A DNA stretch of 64,000 nt from Corynebacterium sp. p3-SID1145 (GCA_025144245.1 JALXXC010000004.1:149594-213593); one strand, 5' to 3'; shown: positions 53,420-61,696, counted from the first letter of the stretch. Numbers and translations: made by a program. The notes: generated by a model not told the origin, from the sequence alone.

Positions 53420-55156
53420 ATGCCCGCTGAGAAGAATCGCGCAATTGACCGAGCCGACAAGCCCTGGCTGAGCTACTACCCGGAGTGGACGGACCATACC
53501 CTGGACTATCCGGAGAAGACTCTCGTGGAGATCTACGACGACAATCTGGCGGCCAATTCCGAGAAGACGGCCACGCACTTCTTCGGGCGGACGTTGACGT
53601 ACGGGGAGCTGGACGCGGAGGTGCGGCGCGCGGCCGCCGGGCTGAAGCGCCTGGGGGTGCAGCAGGGCGACCGGGTGGCGATCATGCTGCCGAACTGCCC
53701 GCAGCACGTTGCCGTGTTCTTCGCGGTGCAGAAGCTCGGCGCCATCGTGGTGGAGCACAACCCGCTCTACACGGCGCATGAGCTGCGCCCACAGTTCGAA
53801 GATCACGGCGCGCGCATCGTCGTGGTGTGGGACAAGGCGGCCGAGACCGCGAAGAAGCTCAAGGCTGATCCCAGCACGAGTGTGGAGACTGTAGTCAGCG
53901 TCGACATGACCAAAGCTATGCCGTGGGTGCAGCAGCTGGCGCTGAAGGTGCCCGTCGGCAAGCTGAAGAAGGCGCGGGAGCAGCTCACCGAACCGGCGAC
54001 CGACACGGTGCCCTGGGAGAAGCTGGTGGGTGCGAAGAAGGTGCTTCCGCCGCGGGTGCATACGCCGAACAATATCTGGCCCGACGACCCGGCCCTGGTG
54101 CTCTACACCTCAGGGACTACCGGCTCCCCGAAGGGCGCCGTGCTGACCCACCGCAACCTTATGGCAAACCCGGTGCAGGGCCGCGCGTGGGTCAAGGAGC
54201 TGCAGGAACCTGGGCAACGCATGCTGGGCACCTTGCCGTTCTTCCACGCTTACGGCCTGACGTTCTCGCTGACCCTGACGTTCTTCATCGGCAGCGAGCT
54301 CGTCCTGCTGCCGGCCCCGTCGATGGATCTGATCATGCGCGCGGTGAGGAAAACCCCGCCGACTTTCGTGCCGGGCGTGCCCACCGTTTTCGAGCGCATC
54401 GTGCAGTCTGCGCGTGAGAAGGGCCTCGACCTCAGCGAGGTGCAGATCGGCTTCTCCGGCGCATCGTCCCTGCCGGCCAGCGTGATCGAGGACTGGGAGG
54501 ATGTCACAGGCGGCCGCCTCGTGGAGGGGTACGGCCTGACGGAGACGTCCCCGATTGTCGTGGGCAACCCGGAGAGCGCCGACCGCCGCCCCGGCTACAT
54601 CGGCATCCCGTTCCCGGACACGGACGTGCGGATCGCCAACCCGGACAACCTCGACGAGGAGATGCCGTACGGGGAACCGGGCGAGATCTTGGTCAAAGGG
54701 CCGCAGGTCTTCGGCGGCTACCTGAACAACCCGGAGGCCACTGAGAAAGTCTTCCACGACGGCTGGTTCCGCACCGGCGACATGGGCGTGATGGAAGAAG
54801 ACGGCTTCATCAAACTGGTCTCCCGCATCAAGGAGTTGATCATCACCGGCGGGTTCAACGTGTACCCGGCGGAGGTGGAGGAGACTCTGCGCGGACACCG
54901 CGATGTCGTGGACGTCGCCGTCGTGGGGCGCCCGCGCAGCGACGGCTCAGAGGACGTCGTCGCCTGCGTCGTCCTCGACCGGGGCGCGGAGCTCAACCCG
55001 GACAGCCTGAAGGAGTTCGCCCGCGAGAATCTCACCCGTTACAAGGTGCCGCGCAGCTTCTACCACTTCGAGGACCTGCCAAAGGACCAGATGGGTAAGA
55101 TCCGCCGCCGCGAGGTGCGCGACGAGCTGCTCGCGCGCCTCGAGCGGGACGCTTAG
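53420..55156 (+). CDS. fadD: Long-chain fatty-acid-CoA ligase
   Basis: The 578-residue adenylate-forming enzyme activates fatty acids with ATP and CoA. It has the P-loop-like YTSGTTGSPKGAVLTHRN near residue 232, an A5-type VEGYGLTETSP, WFRTGDMGVMEEDGFIKLVSR, and the C-terminal lysine motif PKDQMGKIRRREVRDEL. The chain length specificity cannot be read. TAGGGT (53407-53412) ends 7 nt before the ATG at 53420, so the mRNA is probably leaderless. The FadD number used in other species is not assigned. Confidence 0.92.
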   Translation: MPAEKNRAIDRADKPWLSYYPEWTDHTLDYPEKTLVEIYDDNLAANSEKTATHFFGRTLTYGELDAEVRRAAAGLKRLGVQQGDRVAIMLPNCPQHVAVFFAVQKLGAIVVEHNPLYTAHELRPQFEDHGARIVVVWDKAAETAKKLKADPSTSVETVVSVDMTKAMPWVQQLALKVPVGKLKKAREQLTEPATDTVPWEKLVGAKKVLPPRVHTPNNIWPDDPALVLYTSGTTGSPKGAVLTHRNLMANPVQGRAWVKELQEPGQRMLGTLPFFHAYGLTFSLTLTFFIGSELVLLPAPSMDLIMRAVRKTPPTFVPGVPTVFERIVQSAREKGLDLSEVQIGFSGASSLPASVIEDWEDVTGGRLVEGYGLTETSPIVVGNPESADRRPGYIGIPFPDTDVRIANPDNLDEEMPYGEPGEILVKGPQVFGGYLNNPEATEKVFHDGWFRTGDMGVMEEDGFIKLVSRIKELIITGGFNVYPAEVEETLRGHRDVVDVAVVGRPRSDGSEDVVACVVLDRGAELNPDSLKEFARENLTRYKVPRSFYHFEDLPKDQMGKIRRREVRDELLARLERDA

Positions 55157-55166
55157 GCGTTTACGG

Positions 55167-55748
55167 CTAGTCCCAGACGCCGAGGTTCATCAGAATCGCG
55201 CCGTCTTCGCGCACAAGGGCGAGATCGTTCTCGTCTGCGGTCGGCAGATCGCTGATGTAGCGCTGCAGCCGCAGCTGGTAGCTCTTCTCCTCGCCGTCGA
55301 CGGTGAGGGTGCCCACGGAGTTGAACTTGTCGTGCTCGTCCACGACCACGTCATCCACGACGACATTCCCGGTGCCCGTGCCGCGGACAGCGAAGATGGG
55401 CTCGCCGCTGGAGAAGTCCGCGCCCGACCCGCCATTGAGGATCATCTCGACGAATTCGCGCACGGCCACTGGGTCGCCGGTCAAGTGCGCCACGGAACGG
55501 GGGCCGAGGACGGAATGGGTGAGGGGCGTCAATGCGTCGTCAAGCGCCATCGATTCCTCGCGGTAGCTGAGGCCGCACTGCGTGGGCGTGCCCTCCGCGT
55601 CCGTGCCGACGAGCACCTCGATGCCGACTTTTCCGTCGCGGTCGACGGCCCGGTAGGAACCTTGGACTTGCTTCAGCACGGAAAAGCGGGAGGCGATCTC
55701 GTCTTTGGTGGGGGTCAGTTCAGCGTCGTAGATTTTCGCGGTAGCCAT
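55167..55748 (-). CDS. Maltokinase N-terminal cap-like domain protein (CG0192-like)
   Basis: This 193-residue protein begins ATAKIYDAELTPTKDE and contains SRFSVLKQVQGSYRAVD, GIEVLVGTD and YREESMALDD. It resembles the free-standing CG0192-type proteins whose fold matches the N-terminal cap of maltokinase. It has no kinase domain. The start at 55748 has TACAGT (55761-55756, opposite strand) 7 nt upstream. It is convergent with fadD and divergent from the ZIP gene by 23 bp. A trehalose or maltose link is only suggested by fold. Confidence 0.65.
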   Translation of the reverse strand: MATAKIYDAELTPTKDEIASRFSVLKQVQGSYRAVDRDGKVGIEVLVGTDAEGTPTQCGLSYREESMALDDALTPLTHSVLGPRSVAHLTGDPVAVREFVEMILNGGSGADFSSGEPIFAVRGTGTGNVVVDDVVVDEHDKFNSVGTLTVDGEEKSYQLRLQRYISDLPTADENDLALVREDGAILMNLGVWD

Positions 55749-55771
55749 ATTTCCTACTGTAGGCTTCCCGC
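55749..55771. promoter_or_regulatory. 23 bp divergent promoter with overlapping -10 elements
   Basis: Reverse TACAGT (55761-55756) ends 7 nt before one ATG and forward TAGGCT (55760-55765) ends 6 nt before the other. The hexamers share two bases within CCTACTGTAGG, which is itself a palindrome. Confidence 0.55.
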
Positions 55772-56536
55772 ATGGTGGCGTTCGTAATTTGTTTATTCGC
55801 TGGCTTATCGACGGCCCTCGGCGGCCTCTTCGTCGCCCTCCAACGCCACCCGGGCGAACGATTTCTCGCGGTGTCCCTCGGCTTCTCCGCGGGGGTGATG
55901 CTCTACATTTCCCTTGTGGAGCTCCTCCCCGAAGGCGTTGAGGGGCTCGAGGAAGCCGGGTACGCATCGGCCCGCGTTTGGGGACCGGTGGCCTTCTTCG
56001 CTGGTGTACTGCTCATCGCGGTGATCGACCGGTTCGTGCCCGAGGACATCAACCCCCACGAGGAGCCAAATCCGGCCGGCGGAAGCCGCATGCGCAAAGT
56101 CGGGGTGATGACGGCGGTGGCGATCGCCGTCCACAATTTTCCCGAAGGGTTCGCCACATTCTTCGTCGCCCTGCAGGACATGACGCTGGCACTGCCGATC
56201 GCCGTCGCGATCGCGATCCACAACATTCCGGAGGGCATCGCCGTCGCCGTGCCGATCCGCGAAGCGACCGGCAAGAAGTGGGCCGCAGCCGGGTGGGCCG
56301 CTCTGTCCGGACTCGCTGAGCCGCTGGGCGCCGTTATCGGGTACCTGTTCCTGCGGCCCTTCCTCGGCCCCGCCGCTTTGGGGGTCGTGTTCGCGGTCAT
56401 CGCCGGCATCATGGTGTTCGTCAGCCTGGACAAGCTCCTGCCCACCGCGATTGCGACGGGCCGCCACCACAGCGCGGTCTACGGTGTCGTCGGGGGAATG
56501 GCGGTCATGGCACTCAGCCTGATTTTGCTCGGCTAA
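55772..56536 (+). CDS. ZIP-family metal transporter (ZupT-like)
   Basis: The 254-residue protein has eight hydrophobic segments and the ZIP binuclear metal site: AVHNFPEGFATF in helix 4 and AIHNIPEGIAVAVP in helix 5, each with His-Asn-x-Pro-Glu-Gly. The first helix carries no signal peptide. ZIP proteins import Zn2+, Fe2+ or Mn2+. It starts 6 nt after a -10-like TAGGCT. The substrate cannot be chosen from sequence, and no Zur box lies in its 23 bp promoter gap. Confidence 0.92.
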   Translation: MVAFVICLFAGLSTALGGLFVALQRHPGERFLAVSLGFSAGVMLYISLVELLPEGVEGLEEAGYASARVWGPVAFFAGVLLIAVIDRFVPEDINPHEEPNPAGGSRMRKVGVMTAVAIAVHNFPEGFATFFVALQDMTLALPIAVAIAIHNIPEGIAVAVPIREATGKKWAAAGWAALSGLAEPLGAVIGYLFLRPFLGPAALGVVFAVIAGIMVFVSLDKLLPTAIATGRHHSAVYGVVGGMAVMALSLILLG

Positions 56537-56625
56537 TAAATCGGCGAAACGCAGGACACACTGAGCGGTATCCGCGACACTGTGGCCATGAACCTTTTCG
56601 CCGTGCCCACCACGGTGCCCCCGCA

Positions 56626-57220
56626 GTGGTAGTGAACAACGCCGGCGAATCCCAATCCGGCCCCTTCGAGGAGCTGCCACGCGAAGCCCTGGAACGTCTC
56701 TTCCAGGTCAACGTGCTCGGGCACGTCGATTTCACGCAGCGCCTCCTGCTCGCCATGCGCGCCTCTGCCCGCCAGGGAAGTGGCGGCCGCATCGTCATGG
56801 TCGGATCCATGCTGGGGAGTTTTCCCCTCGGCTTCCGCTCCTCCTACGTCGCCACTAAAGCCGCCGTCAAAGGCTTCGCCACAGCCGCGCGCCGGGAGCT
56901 GGCCCCGCACGGTATCGGCATCTCCACCGTCGAGTCTGGGGCGATCGCGACGGGGATTTCGGAAAGGAGGACGGGGTACGTCGATAAGCACGGCCCCTAC
57001 GCCCGCGACTACGGCCGCATGCTCGGGAAGCTGAACAGGAACGAAGCTGGCGGAATCAGCGCCGAACGCGTAGCCCGTGAAATCCTCCGGCCCATCCGCG
57101 CCACCCGCCCACGCGCGCTCCGTGGCCTTCAGGTCCATGGCGCGCGTCGCGTTTCCGCTCGCGCGCCTCGTTCCGCAGCAAGTCATGCTCAACATCATCA
57201 GCGCCAAGCACGACCTGTAG
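56626..57220 (+). pseudogene. Short-chain dehydrogenase remnant, 5'-truncated and frameshifted
   Basis: The sequence opens at VNNAGESQSGPFEE, the middle of an SDR, with the catalytic Ser in MVGSMLGS and Tyr/Lys in SSYVATKAAVKG. The N-terminal Rossmann half with the TGxxxGxG motif is missing; the bases before it hold only a short unrelated frame with a stop codon (TAG at about 56627 in that frame). Near 57110 the reading changes frame: another frame encodes VAFRSMARVAFPLARLV then QQVMLNIISAKHDL, a normal SDR end, stopping at 57218-57220. It therefore has two lesions and is not expected to be functional. Confidence 0.75.
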
Positions 57221-57273
57221 GTTTGTTGAAAAATCGTGGGCTGGTTTATGATATTCAAGCTGTCTAACAGCGG

Positions 57274-57346
57274 GCCCCCATCGTCTAGAGGCCTAGGACT
57301 CCGCCCTTTCACGGCGGCAACACGGGTTCGAATCCCGTTGGGGGTA
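57274..57346 (+). tRNA. tRNA-Glu (anticodon TTC)
   Basis: The acceptor stem is GCCCCCA with TGGGGGT (first pair G-T), the anticodon TTC is at 57308-57310 in loop CTTTCAC, and the T-loop has GTTCGAA. CCA follows at 57347-57349. tRNA-Asp begins two bases later. Confidence 0.95.
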
Positions 57347-57350
57347 CCAA

Positions 57351-57424
57351 GGCCCTGTGGCGCAGTTGGTTAGCGCGCCGCCCTGTCACGGCGGAGGTCG
57401 CGGGTTCAAGTCCCGTCAGGGTCG
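57351..57424 (+). tRNA. tRNA-Asp (anticodon GTC), copy 1
   Basis: The acceptor stem is GGCCCTG with CAGGGTC, the anticodon GTC at 57385-57387. CCA is not encoded. The 74-nt gene is identical to the copy at 59140-59213, 1.8 kb away, with an HNH gene between them. Confidence 0.96.
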
Positions 57425-57430
57425 CAATTC

Positions 57431-57457
57431 AGGCCCGGGTGTGCATCACCCGGGCCT
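57431..57457 (+). terminator. Terminator after tRNA-Glu/tRNA-Asp
   Basis: AGGCCCGGGT and ACCCGGGCCT make a 10-bp stem followed by TTTTGC. An exact copy of the window-wide 11-mer follows at 57465. Confidence 0.85.
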
Positions 57458-57584
57458 TTTGCATGCTTATCGACGTTTTCCAACGCTGTTTTCCACATTC
57501 CGTCGGCCTGGTACTTGCGCAGTTTGTAGGTACCGAGATCTCTTTGTTCGTTTTTCACATGCCGTTGACCTTGTGGTTCTTGGG

Positions 57585-57593
57585 TTATCCACA
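57585..57593 (+). promoter_or_regulatory. Perfect DnaA-box match
   Basis: TTATCCACA occurs 54 bp upstream of the HNH start. It is a single copy with no cluster around it, so it is recorded only as a match. Confidence 0.35.
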
Positions 57594-57646
57594 GGTGTGG
57601 GTTGGGGGTCTGGTGGTGGGTGGGGTGGGAGTTTATGGTTTGGGTC

Positions 57647-58780
57647 ATGAACGATTTCGACGCTTTCATCGCTTCTGTATCCTCCCCGATGGGGATCCTG
57701 GCGGGGTTTGACCGTCAGGTGGCGGTGCGTGCCGGCATCAACCCGCTCACGGTACGCAGGTGGGCCCGTTTGGCGAAGGTGTATTTCGGCCCGACGCGGT
57801 TTACCCGCAAACAACGCCACGCGGTGCGCCTGGCACGCGAGACGTCGAAGTCGCTGGACCAGTTGGTCTTCATCGAATCCTGTGTGCGTGGCGTTGCTGA
57901 TGATGCCGGTAAGTGGGGGTTGCGCCTAGCGTTGTTGTCGGTGCGCGGCACCTACGACACCCTGAAGCGCAAAGCCGCCGACATCCTCGCAGATAATGAT
58001 GACCCGCGTCCTGCCCCTGCACGGGGTGTGCGGTTCACCGGATCCTATAGGAACACCCGCACGATGACGGTGACCGGGGACGAGCACGTTATAGCAGCGG
58101 TGGAATTCGCTCTGCGGCGTGACCTGCGCCCAGATAGGCCGGTGGCAGGCCAAATGTATGACGCGTTCGTCGACCTGATCCACACCACCACCAACAACAA
58201 CGGCGACCGTGCCGGTGCCGGTGCTGGTGCTGGTGGTGGTGTGGCGGCGGCGGTGCCACGCCCAGTAGTACTCATCCCGCTGGATGAGTACACCAGGATT
58301 CTGGCCGGTGATGGTGATGATGTGGTGCTGGGGTTATCCGATGGCACCACGATGACCGGGGCGCAGTATCTAGCGCGGTTTCACGGCACCACCTTGGAAG
58401 TGGCGGTGTTCCACCCGCAGGCAGGTGCAGTGAACCTGTATGACACCAAGCGCTTGGCAAATGCCAAGCAGCGGGATTTAGCCCGGATGGTGCTCACCAC
58501 CTGCCCGGTACCAGGCTGCCGGCACGCGGCGGATAACTGTGAGGTCCACCATGTCACAGCGTGGTCGCGGGGTGGGGTGACGAATATGGATAACCTGTCG
58601 ATTCTGTGCAGGTACCACAACCGCACCAACGATGATGACCCGGCCAAGCAGAACAGGGGCCGGATTGAGATCAGGGCCGGAACACCGACCTGGGTATCGC
58701 CCAAGGGAACACCAGTGGCGAATAACCGCCACCCCTACGGAGCCATGAAACAGCTCTTCGGGACACAAGCAGGACCATAA
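57647..58780 (+). CDS. HNH endonuclease with DUF222-type domain (13E12-like)
   Basis: The 377-residue protein has a helical N-terminal region (INPLTVRRWARLAKVYFGP, then LARETSKSLDQLVFIESC), a variable Gly/Ala-rich linker near residue 195 (AGAGAGGGVAAA), and a C-terminal HNH motif CPVPGCRHAADNCEVHHVTAWSRGGVTNMDNLSILCRYHNR. This pattern resembles REP13E12/DUF222 proteins, mobile-element genes that are multicopy in mycobacteria and corynebacteria. The ATG at 57647 is chosen because TATGGT (57634-57639) lies 7 nt upstream. It is located between two identical tRNA-Asp genes. Confidence 0.85.
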   Translation: MNDFDAFIASVSSPMGILAGFDRQVAVRAGINPLTVRRWARLAKVYFGPTRFTRKQRHAVRLARETSKSLDQLVFIESCVRGVADDAGKWGLRLALLSVRGTYDTLKRKAADILADNDDPRPAPARGVRFTGSYRNTRTMTVTGDEHVIAAVEFALRRDLRPDRPVAGQMYDAFVDLIHTTTNNNGDRAGAGAGAGGGVAAAVPRPVVLIPLDEYTRILAGDGDDVVLGLSDGTTMTGAQYLARFHGTTLEVAVFHPQAGAVNLYDTKRLANAKQRDLARMVLTTCPVPGCRHAADNCEVHHVTAWSRGGVTNMDNLSILCRYHNRTNDDDPAKQNRGRIEIRAGTPTWVSPKGTPVANNRHPYGAMKQLFGTQAGP

Positions 58781-59139
58781 GCAAACCCCCGGCACAGCCG
58801 GACTCCTTGCCTGCAGACACGCACCCGATTGCAGACACATGCCTGGCTGCTGAGACGAACCCGACACTGGCACTACCGGACTGCTCGACTCCTGGGGCGT
58901 CTCTGATGCTGGGGCGTACCCGACTTACTTGACAGCTGACACGGCGATCCCGCAAAACACCACGCAGGACCGCCGATCAAGCACGCCCAAAACATGAGGC
59001 AAGAAAATCCGGCCGGATAGCAGGGGCGATAAAATGGCGGTTATAGTGCTGGTTTGTGAAGCTTCAATCCCTCTGTGTAAGGTATCAATTCGTGCAAGAC
59101 GCGGGGAATAAACCCGCTTAAGCGCGAAAAATAGAATAA
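58781..59139. other. Intergenic stretch between HNH gene and tRNA-Asp copy 2
   Basis: This 359-bp interval has no credible gene on either strand. TTGTGA (59054-59059) and TAAGGT (59078-59083) with an 18-bp spacer make a possible promoter for the tRNA-Asp/tRNA-Phe pair. GCGGG-CCCGC (about 59101-59117) may form a small hairpin in the primary transcript. The rest is unremarkable. Confidence 0.5.
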
Positions 59140-59213
59140 GGCCCTGTGGCGCAGTTGGTTAGCGCGCCGCCCTGTCACGGCGGAGGTCGCGGGTTCAAGT
59201 CCCGTCAGGGTCG
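59140..59213 (+). tRNA. tRNA-Asp (anticodon GTC), copy 2
   Basis: It is identical over 74 nt to the tRNA-Asp at 57351-57424. It is followed 28 bp later by tRNA-Phe, probably on the same transcript. Confidence 0.96.
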
Positions 59214-59241
59214 CTGAATTGCTTGTCAAACGAGTAGTTCC

Positions 59242-59314
59242 GGCCAGATAGCTCAGTTGGTAGAGCACACGCCTGAAAAGTGTGGGGTCGCCAGTTCGAT
59301 CCTGGCTCTGGCCA
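59242..59314 (+). tRNA. tRNA-Phe (anticodon GAA)
   Basis: The acceptor stem is GGCCAGA with TCTGGCC, the anticodon GAA at 59275-59277 and the T-loop GTTCGAT. CCA is not encoded. It is followed by a hairpin at 59323. Confidence 0.95.
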
Positions 59315-59322
59315 CAACATCG

Positions 59323-59355
59323 AAGTCCTCCTGCGCATCGCGGGAGGACTTTTCT
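59323..59355 (+). terminator. Terminator after tRNA-Phe
   Basis: AAGTCCTCC (59323-59331) pairs with GGAGGACTT (59343-59351), followed by TTCTTT. Confidence 0.85.
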
Positions 59356-59405
59356 TTATGATGGGTGACTCCGAGCTTCACATCGACACTTTCCGGGAGG
59401 TTCCC

Positions 59406-59696
59406 ATGGCAGACAAGAGCATTAGCATCGCGCACGAGGAATCGGATAAGCGCTACATCATCACGGTGGACGGGCAGCAGGCGGGCTTCGCGGACTACCG
59501 CGACGTCGATGCCAGCACCCGCGATTTCAACCACACGGTGATCGACCCGAGCTTCCGCGGGCAGGGTTTGTCCGGACAGCTGGTCAAGGCGGCTCTCGAT
59601 GACACTCGCTCAGCCGGCAAGAAGATCATCCCGACGTGCTCGGCCGTGGCGCACTTCGTAGAGAAGAACGCGGACTACAAGGATCTGGTGGCTTAG
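59406..59696 (+). CDS. Small GNAT-type N-acetyltransferase (YjdJ-like)
   Basis: The 96-residue protein begins with ISIAHEESDKRYIITVDGQ and contains FNHTVIDPSFRGQGLSGQLVKAALDDTRSAGKKIIPTCSAV, the acetyl-CoA-binding part of short Yjdj-type GNAT proteins with the Cys in PTCSAVAHF. Target unknown. GGGAGG (59395-59400) is 5 nt upstream of the ATG at 59406; an earlier in-frame start at 59355-59358 lacks a good RBS. It follows tRNA-Phe and faces cysE. Confidence 0.88.
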   Translation: MADKSISIAHEESDKRYIITVDGQQAGFADYRDVDASTRDFNHTVIDPSFRGQGLSGQLVKAALDDTRSAGKKIIPTCSAVAHFVEKNADYKDLVA

Positions 59697-59788
59697 ACCT
59701 GTTGGTTTAAACCCAGTGGCGGAGACCGGTGGGGTAGAGATGCTGGCTTAGGACGGGGCGCGCAGGTCGAGCTCAGCGCTAGATAGAG

Positions 59789-60382
59789 CTAGATGATGTA
59801 GTTGTTGTCGTCTGAAGCCACGTAGGAGTCCGGATCGACGAGGTGCTTGCGCTCGTCGGACTTGCGCGGGCGGCACTTGGCCGGGATACCGATCGCGATG
59901 CAGTTCGCCGGCACATCTTTGGTCACGACGGCGTTGGCGCCGACAGCGGACCCCTCGCCGATGGTGATGGGGCCCAGCACTTTTGCGCCGGCACCGATAG
60001 TGACGTTGTCCTCGATTGTGGGGTGGCGCTTCGTCTGGGTGAGCACCTGGCCACCCAAGGTGACACCGTGGTAGAGCATGACACCGTCGCCGATCTCGGC
60101 GGTTTCGCCGATGACGATGCCCATGCCGTGGTCGATGAAGAAATGGCGGCCGATGGTGGCGCCGGGGTGGATTTCCACACCGGTGAGGAAACGGGTGACC
60201 TGCGCGAGTATGCGCGCAGGTCCCTTGATGTCGCGGATCCACAGGGCGTGGCTTACGCGGTGCATCCAGATGGCGTGCAGGCCGGAGTACACGAGAGCAT
60301 TCTCGACGTCGCCCCGAGCCGCGGGGTCGTGCTCGCGGGCGTTCGCTAGATCCTCACGGATGGTCCTGATCACCTTCAGCAT
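59789..60382 (-). CDS. cysE: Serine O-acetyltransferase CysE
   Basis: CysE makes O-acetylserine from serine and acetyl-CoA, the first step of cysteine synthesis. The 197-residue protein has a helical N-terminal region and a left-handed beta-helix of hexapeptide repeats ([59 protein letters not shown]). DHG and GxHGVTLGG carry the catalytic His residues. The product of the next gene upstream, CysK, uses its product. The ATG at 60382 is followed by a typical short form of the enzyme. Confidence 0.94.
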   Translation of the reverse strand: MLKVIRTIREDLANAREHDPAARGDVENALVYSGLHAIWMHRVSHALWIRDIKGPARILAQVTRFLTGVEIHPGATIGRHFFIDHGMGIVIGETAEIGDGVMLYHGVTLGGQVLTQTKRHPTIEDNVTIGAGAKVLGPITIGEGSAVGANAVVTKDVPANCIAIGIPAKCRPRKSDERKHLVDPDSYVASDDNNYII

Positions 60383-60411
60383 GGAGCGTAGTCTAACAGC
60401 GCGAACAGCAA

Positions 60412-60450
60412 CGCCCCCTCGGCCTGAAGGTTTTGATTCAGGGAGGGGGC
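60412..60450 (-). terminator. Terminator between cysK and cysE
   Basis: CGCCCCCTC (60412-60420) pairs with GAGGGGGC (60443-60450), and inside it CCTGAA pairs with TTCAGG, giving a long two-step hairpin read after cysK on the minus strand. An exact copy of the window-wide 11-mer adjoins it at 60453-60463. Confidence 0.65.
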
Positions 60451-60472
60451 GGCGTCGATAAGCGGAAAATGC

Positions 60473-61417
60473 TTAGTCGCGGATGTCCTCGTAGAGGATG
60501 GTGGAGATGTAGCGCTCACCGAAGTCGCAGATCACGGTGGCGATCGTCTTACCTGCGTTCTCCGGGCGGGAAGCAACCTCGAGGGCAGCCTTGACGTTAG
60601 CGCCGGAGGAGATGCCGCCGAGGACGGCGTCCTTGCGGGCGAGCTCGCGGGAGGTGGCCACAGCGTCCTCGTTGGAGACGGTGATGACCTCGTCGATGAT
60701 CTCGCGGTTCAGGGTGCCCGGAACAAAGTTGGCGCCCAGACCCTGGATCTTGTGCGGGCCAGCTTGGCCCTCGGACAGCAGCGGGGAAGCGGCCGGCTCG
60801 ACAGCGATGAGCTTGATGTCCGGGTTCTGCTCCTTCAGGTACTTGCCCGCGCCGGAGATGGTGCCGCCGGTGCCGACGCCTGCGATGAGGATGTCGATCT
60901 TGCCGTCGGTGTCGTTCCACAGCTCGGGGCCGGTGGTCTCGTAGTGGACCTTCGGGTTGGCCTCGTTCTCGAACTGGCGGGCGAGGATGGCGTTGTCGGT
61001 CTGCTCGACGATCTCGTTGGCCTTTTCTACTGCGCCCTTCATGCCGGCTGCACCCGGGGTGAGCTCGATCTGTGCGCCGTATGCGCGGAGGATGACGCGG
61101 CGCTCGACGGACATGGTCTCGGGCATGGTCAGAATGACCTTGTAGCCTCGGGCTGCGCCGACGAGCGCGAGGGCGATGCCGGTGTTGCCGGAGGTGGCCT
61201 CAACGATGGTGCCGCCGGGCTTGAGCTCGCCGGAGGCCTCGGCTGCGTCGATAATTGCGCGGCCGATGCGGTCCTTGACGGAGTTGGCCGGGTTGTAGAA
61301 CTCGAGCTTGCCCAGCACGCGCGCGTTGGCTGCGTCGGTGCCTTCGGTGATGCCCTTCAGTTCGACGAGCGGGGTGCCGCCGATGGTGTCGAGGATGTTG
61401 CTGTAAACGTTGCCCAT
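60473..61417 (-). CDS. cysK: Cysteine synthase CysK (O-acetylserine sulfhydrylase)
   Basis: CysK replaces the acetate of O-acetylserine with sulfide to give cysteine, using PLP. The 314-residue fold-type II enzyme has the PLP lysine (Lys48) in FYNPANSVKDRIG, the EATSGNTGIALA segment, and GVGTGGTISGAGKYLKE for phosphate binding. The RBS AAAGGAG precedes the ATG at 61417. Upstream lie an McbR-like operator and the divergent ramA. Operon order cysK-cysE follows C. glutamicum. Confidence 0.96.
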   Translation of the reverse strand: MGNVYSNILDTIGGTPLVELKGITEGTDAANARVLGKLEFYNPANSVKDRIGRAIIDAAEASGELKPGGTIVEATSGNTGIALALVGAARGYKVILTMPETMSVERRVILRAYGAQIELTPGAAGMKGAVEKANEIVEQTDNAILARQFENEANPKVHYETTGPELWNDTDGKIDILIAGVGTGGTISGAGKYLKEQNPDIKLIAVEPAASPLLSEGQAGPHKIQGLGANFVPGTLNREIIDEVITVSNEDAVATSRELARKDAVLGGISSGANVKAALEVASRPENAGKTIATVICDFGERYISTILYEDIRD

Positions 61418-61534
61418 TTTCACTCCTTTTCGTTGTGCCCCGTTGAGGCCGGACGTGGCCACGGGGCTGTTCACGGCGGAAAGTGGTTGTTTTCCGCGGA
61501 CATGTCACATGGTACACGAGATCCACCAAAAAAC

Positions 61535-61550
61535 TAGACCGAGCAGTCCA
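61535..61550 (-). promoter_or_regulatory. McbR-like operator upstream of cysK
   Basis: TAGAC-N6-GTCCA differs by one base from the TAGAC-N6-GTCTA palindrome bound by the sulfur-amino-acid repressor McbR in C. glutamicum. It lies about 20 bp upstream of the likely -10 of cysK, where a repressor could block -35 recognition. Confidence 0.65.
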
Positions 61551-61610
61551 ATCCAAATGAACCGCACGGTTTGGCGTGGTGACGTGCGGATGCTCGTGAT
61601 CCTGTGAGCC

Positions 61611-61696
61611 GGGGGTAGCTGGCATCGGGCGCAAGATGTTGATTCGGACTCATGCGTGTGGGCATCTGTGGCCCGGTCAATGATTTTGCTACCCCC
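61611..61696. promoter_or_regulatory. Candidate RamA autoregulatory sites
   Basis: GGGGGTAGC (61611-61619) and GCTACCCCC (61688-61696) are exact inverted 9-mers 68 bp apart. RamA of C. glutamicum binds G4-6 or C4-5 stretches of this kind, and controls its own gene. The second site lies just upstream of the likely ramA -10. Confidence 0.5.

Noticed and set aside
57585-57593. DnaA box as part of an origin
   Set aside because: It is a single box without a cluster, AT-rich region or dnaA/dnaN/rnpA nearby.
57351-59213. tRNA-Asp pair as att sites of a complete genomic island
   Set aside because: No integrase or other mobility gene lies between them, only one HNH gene; the island call is unsupported.
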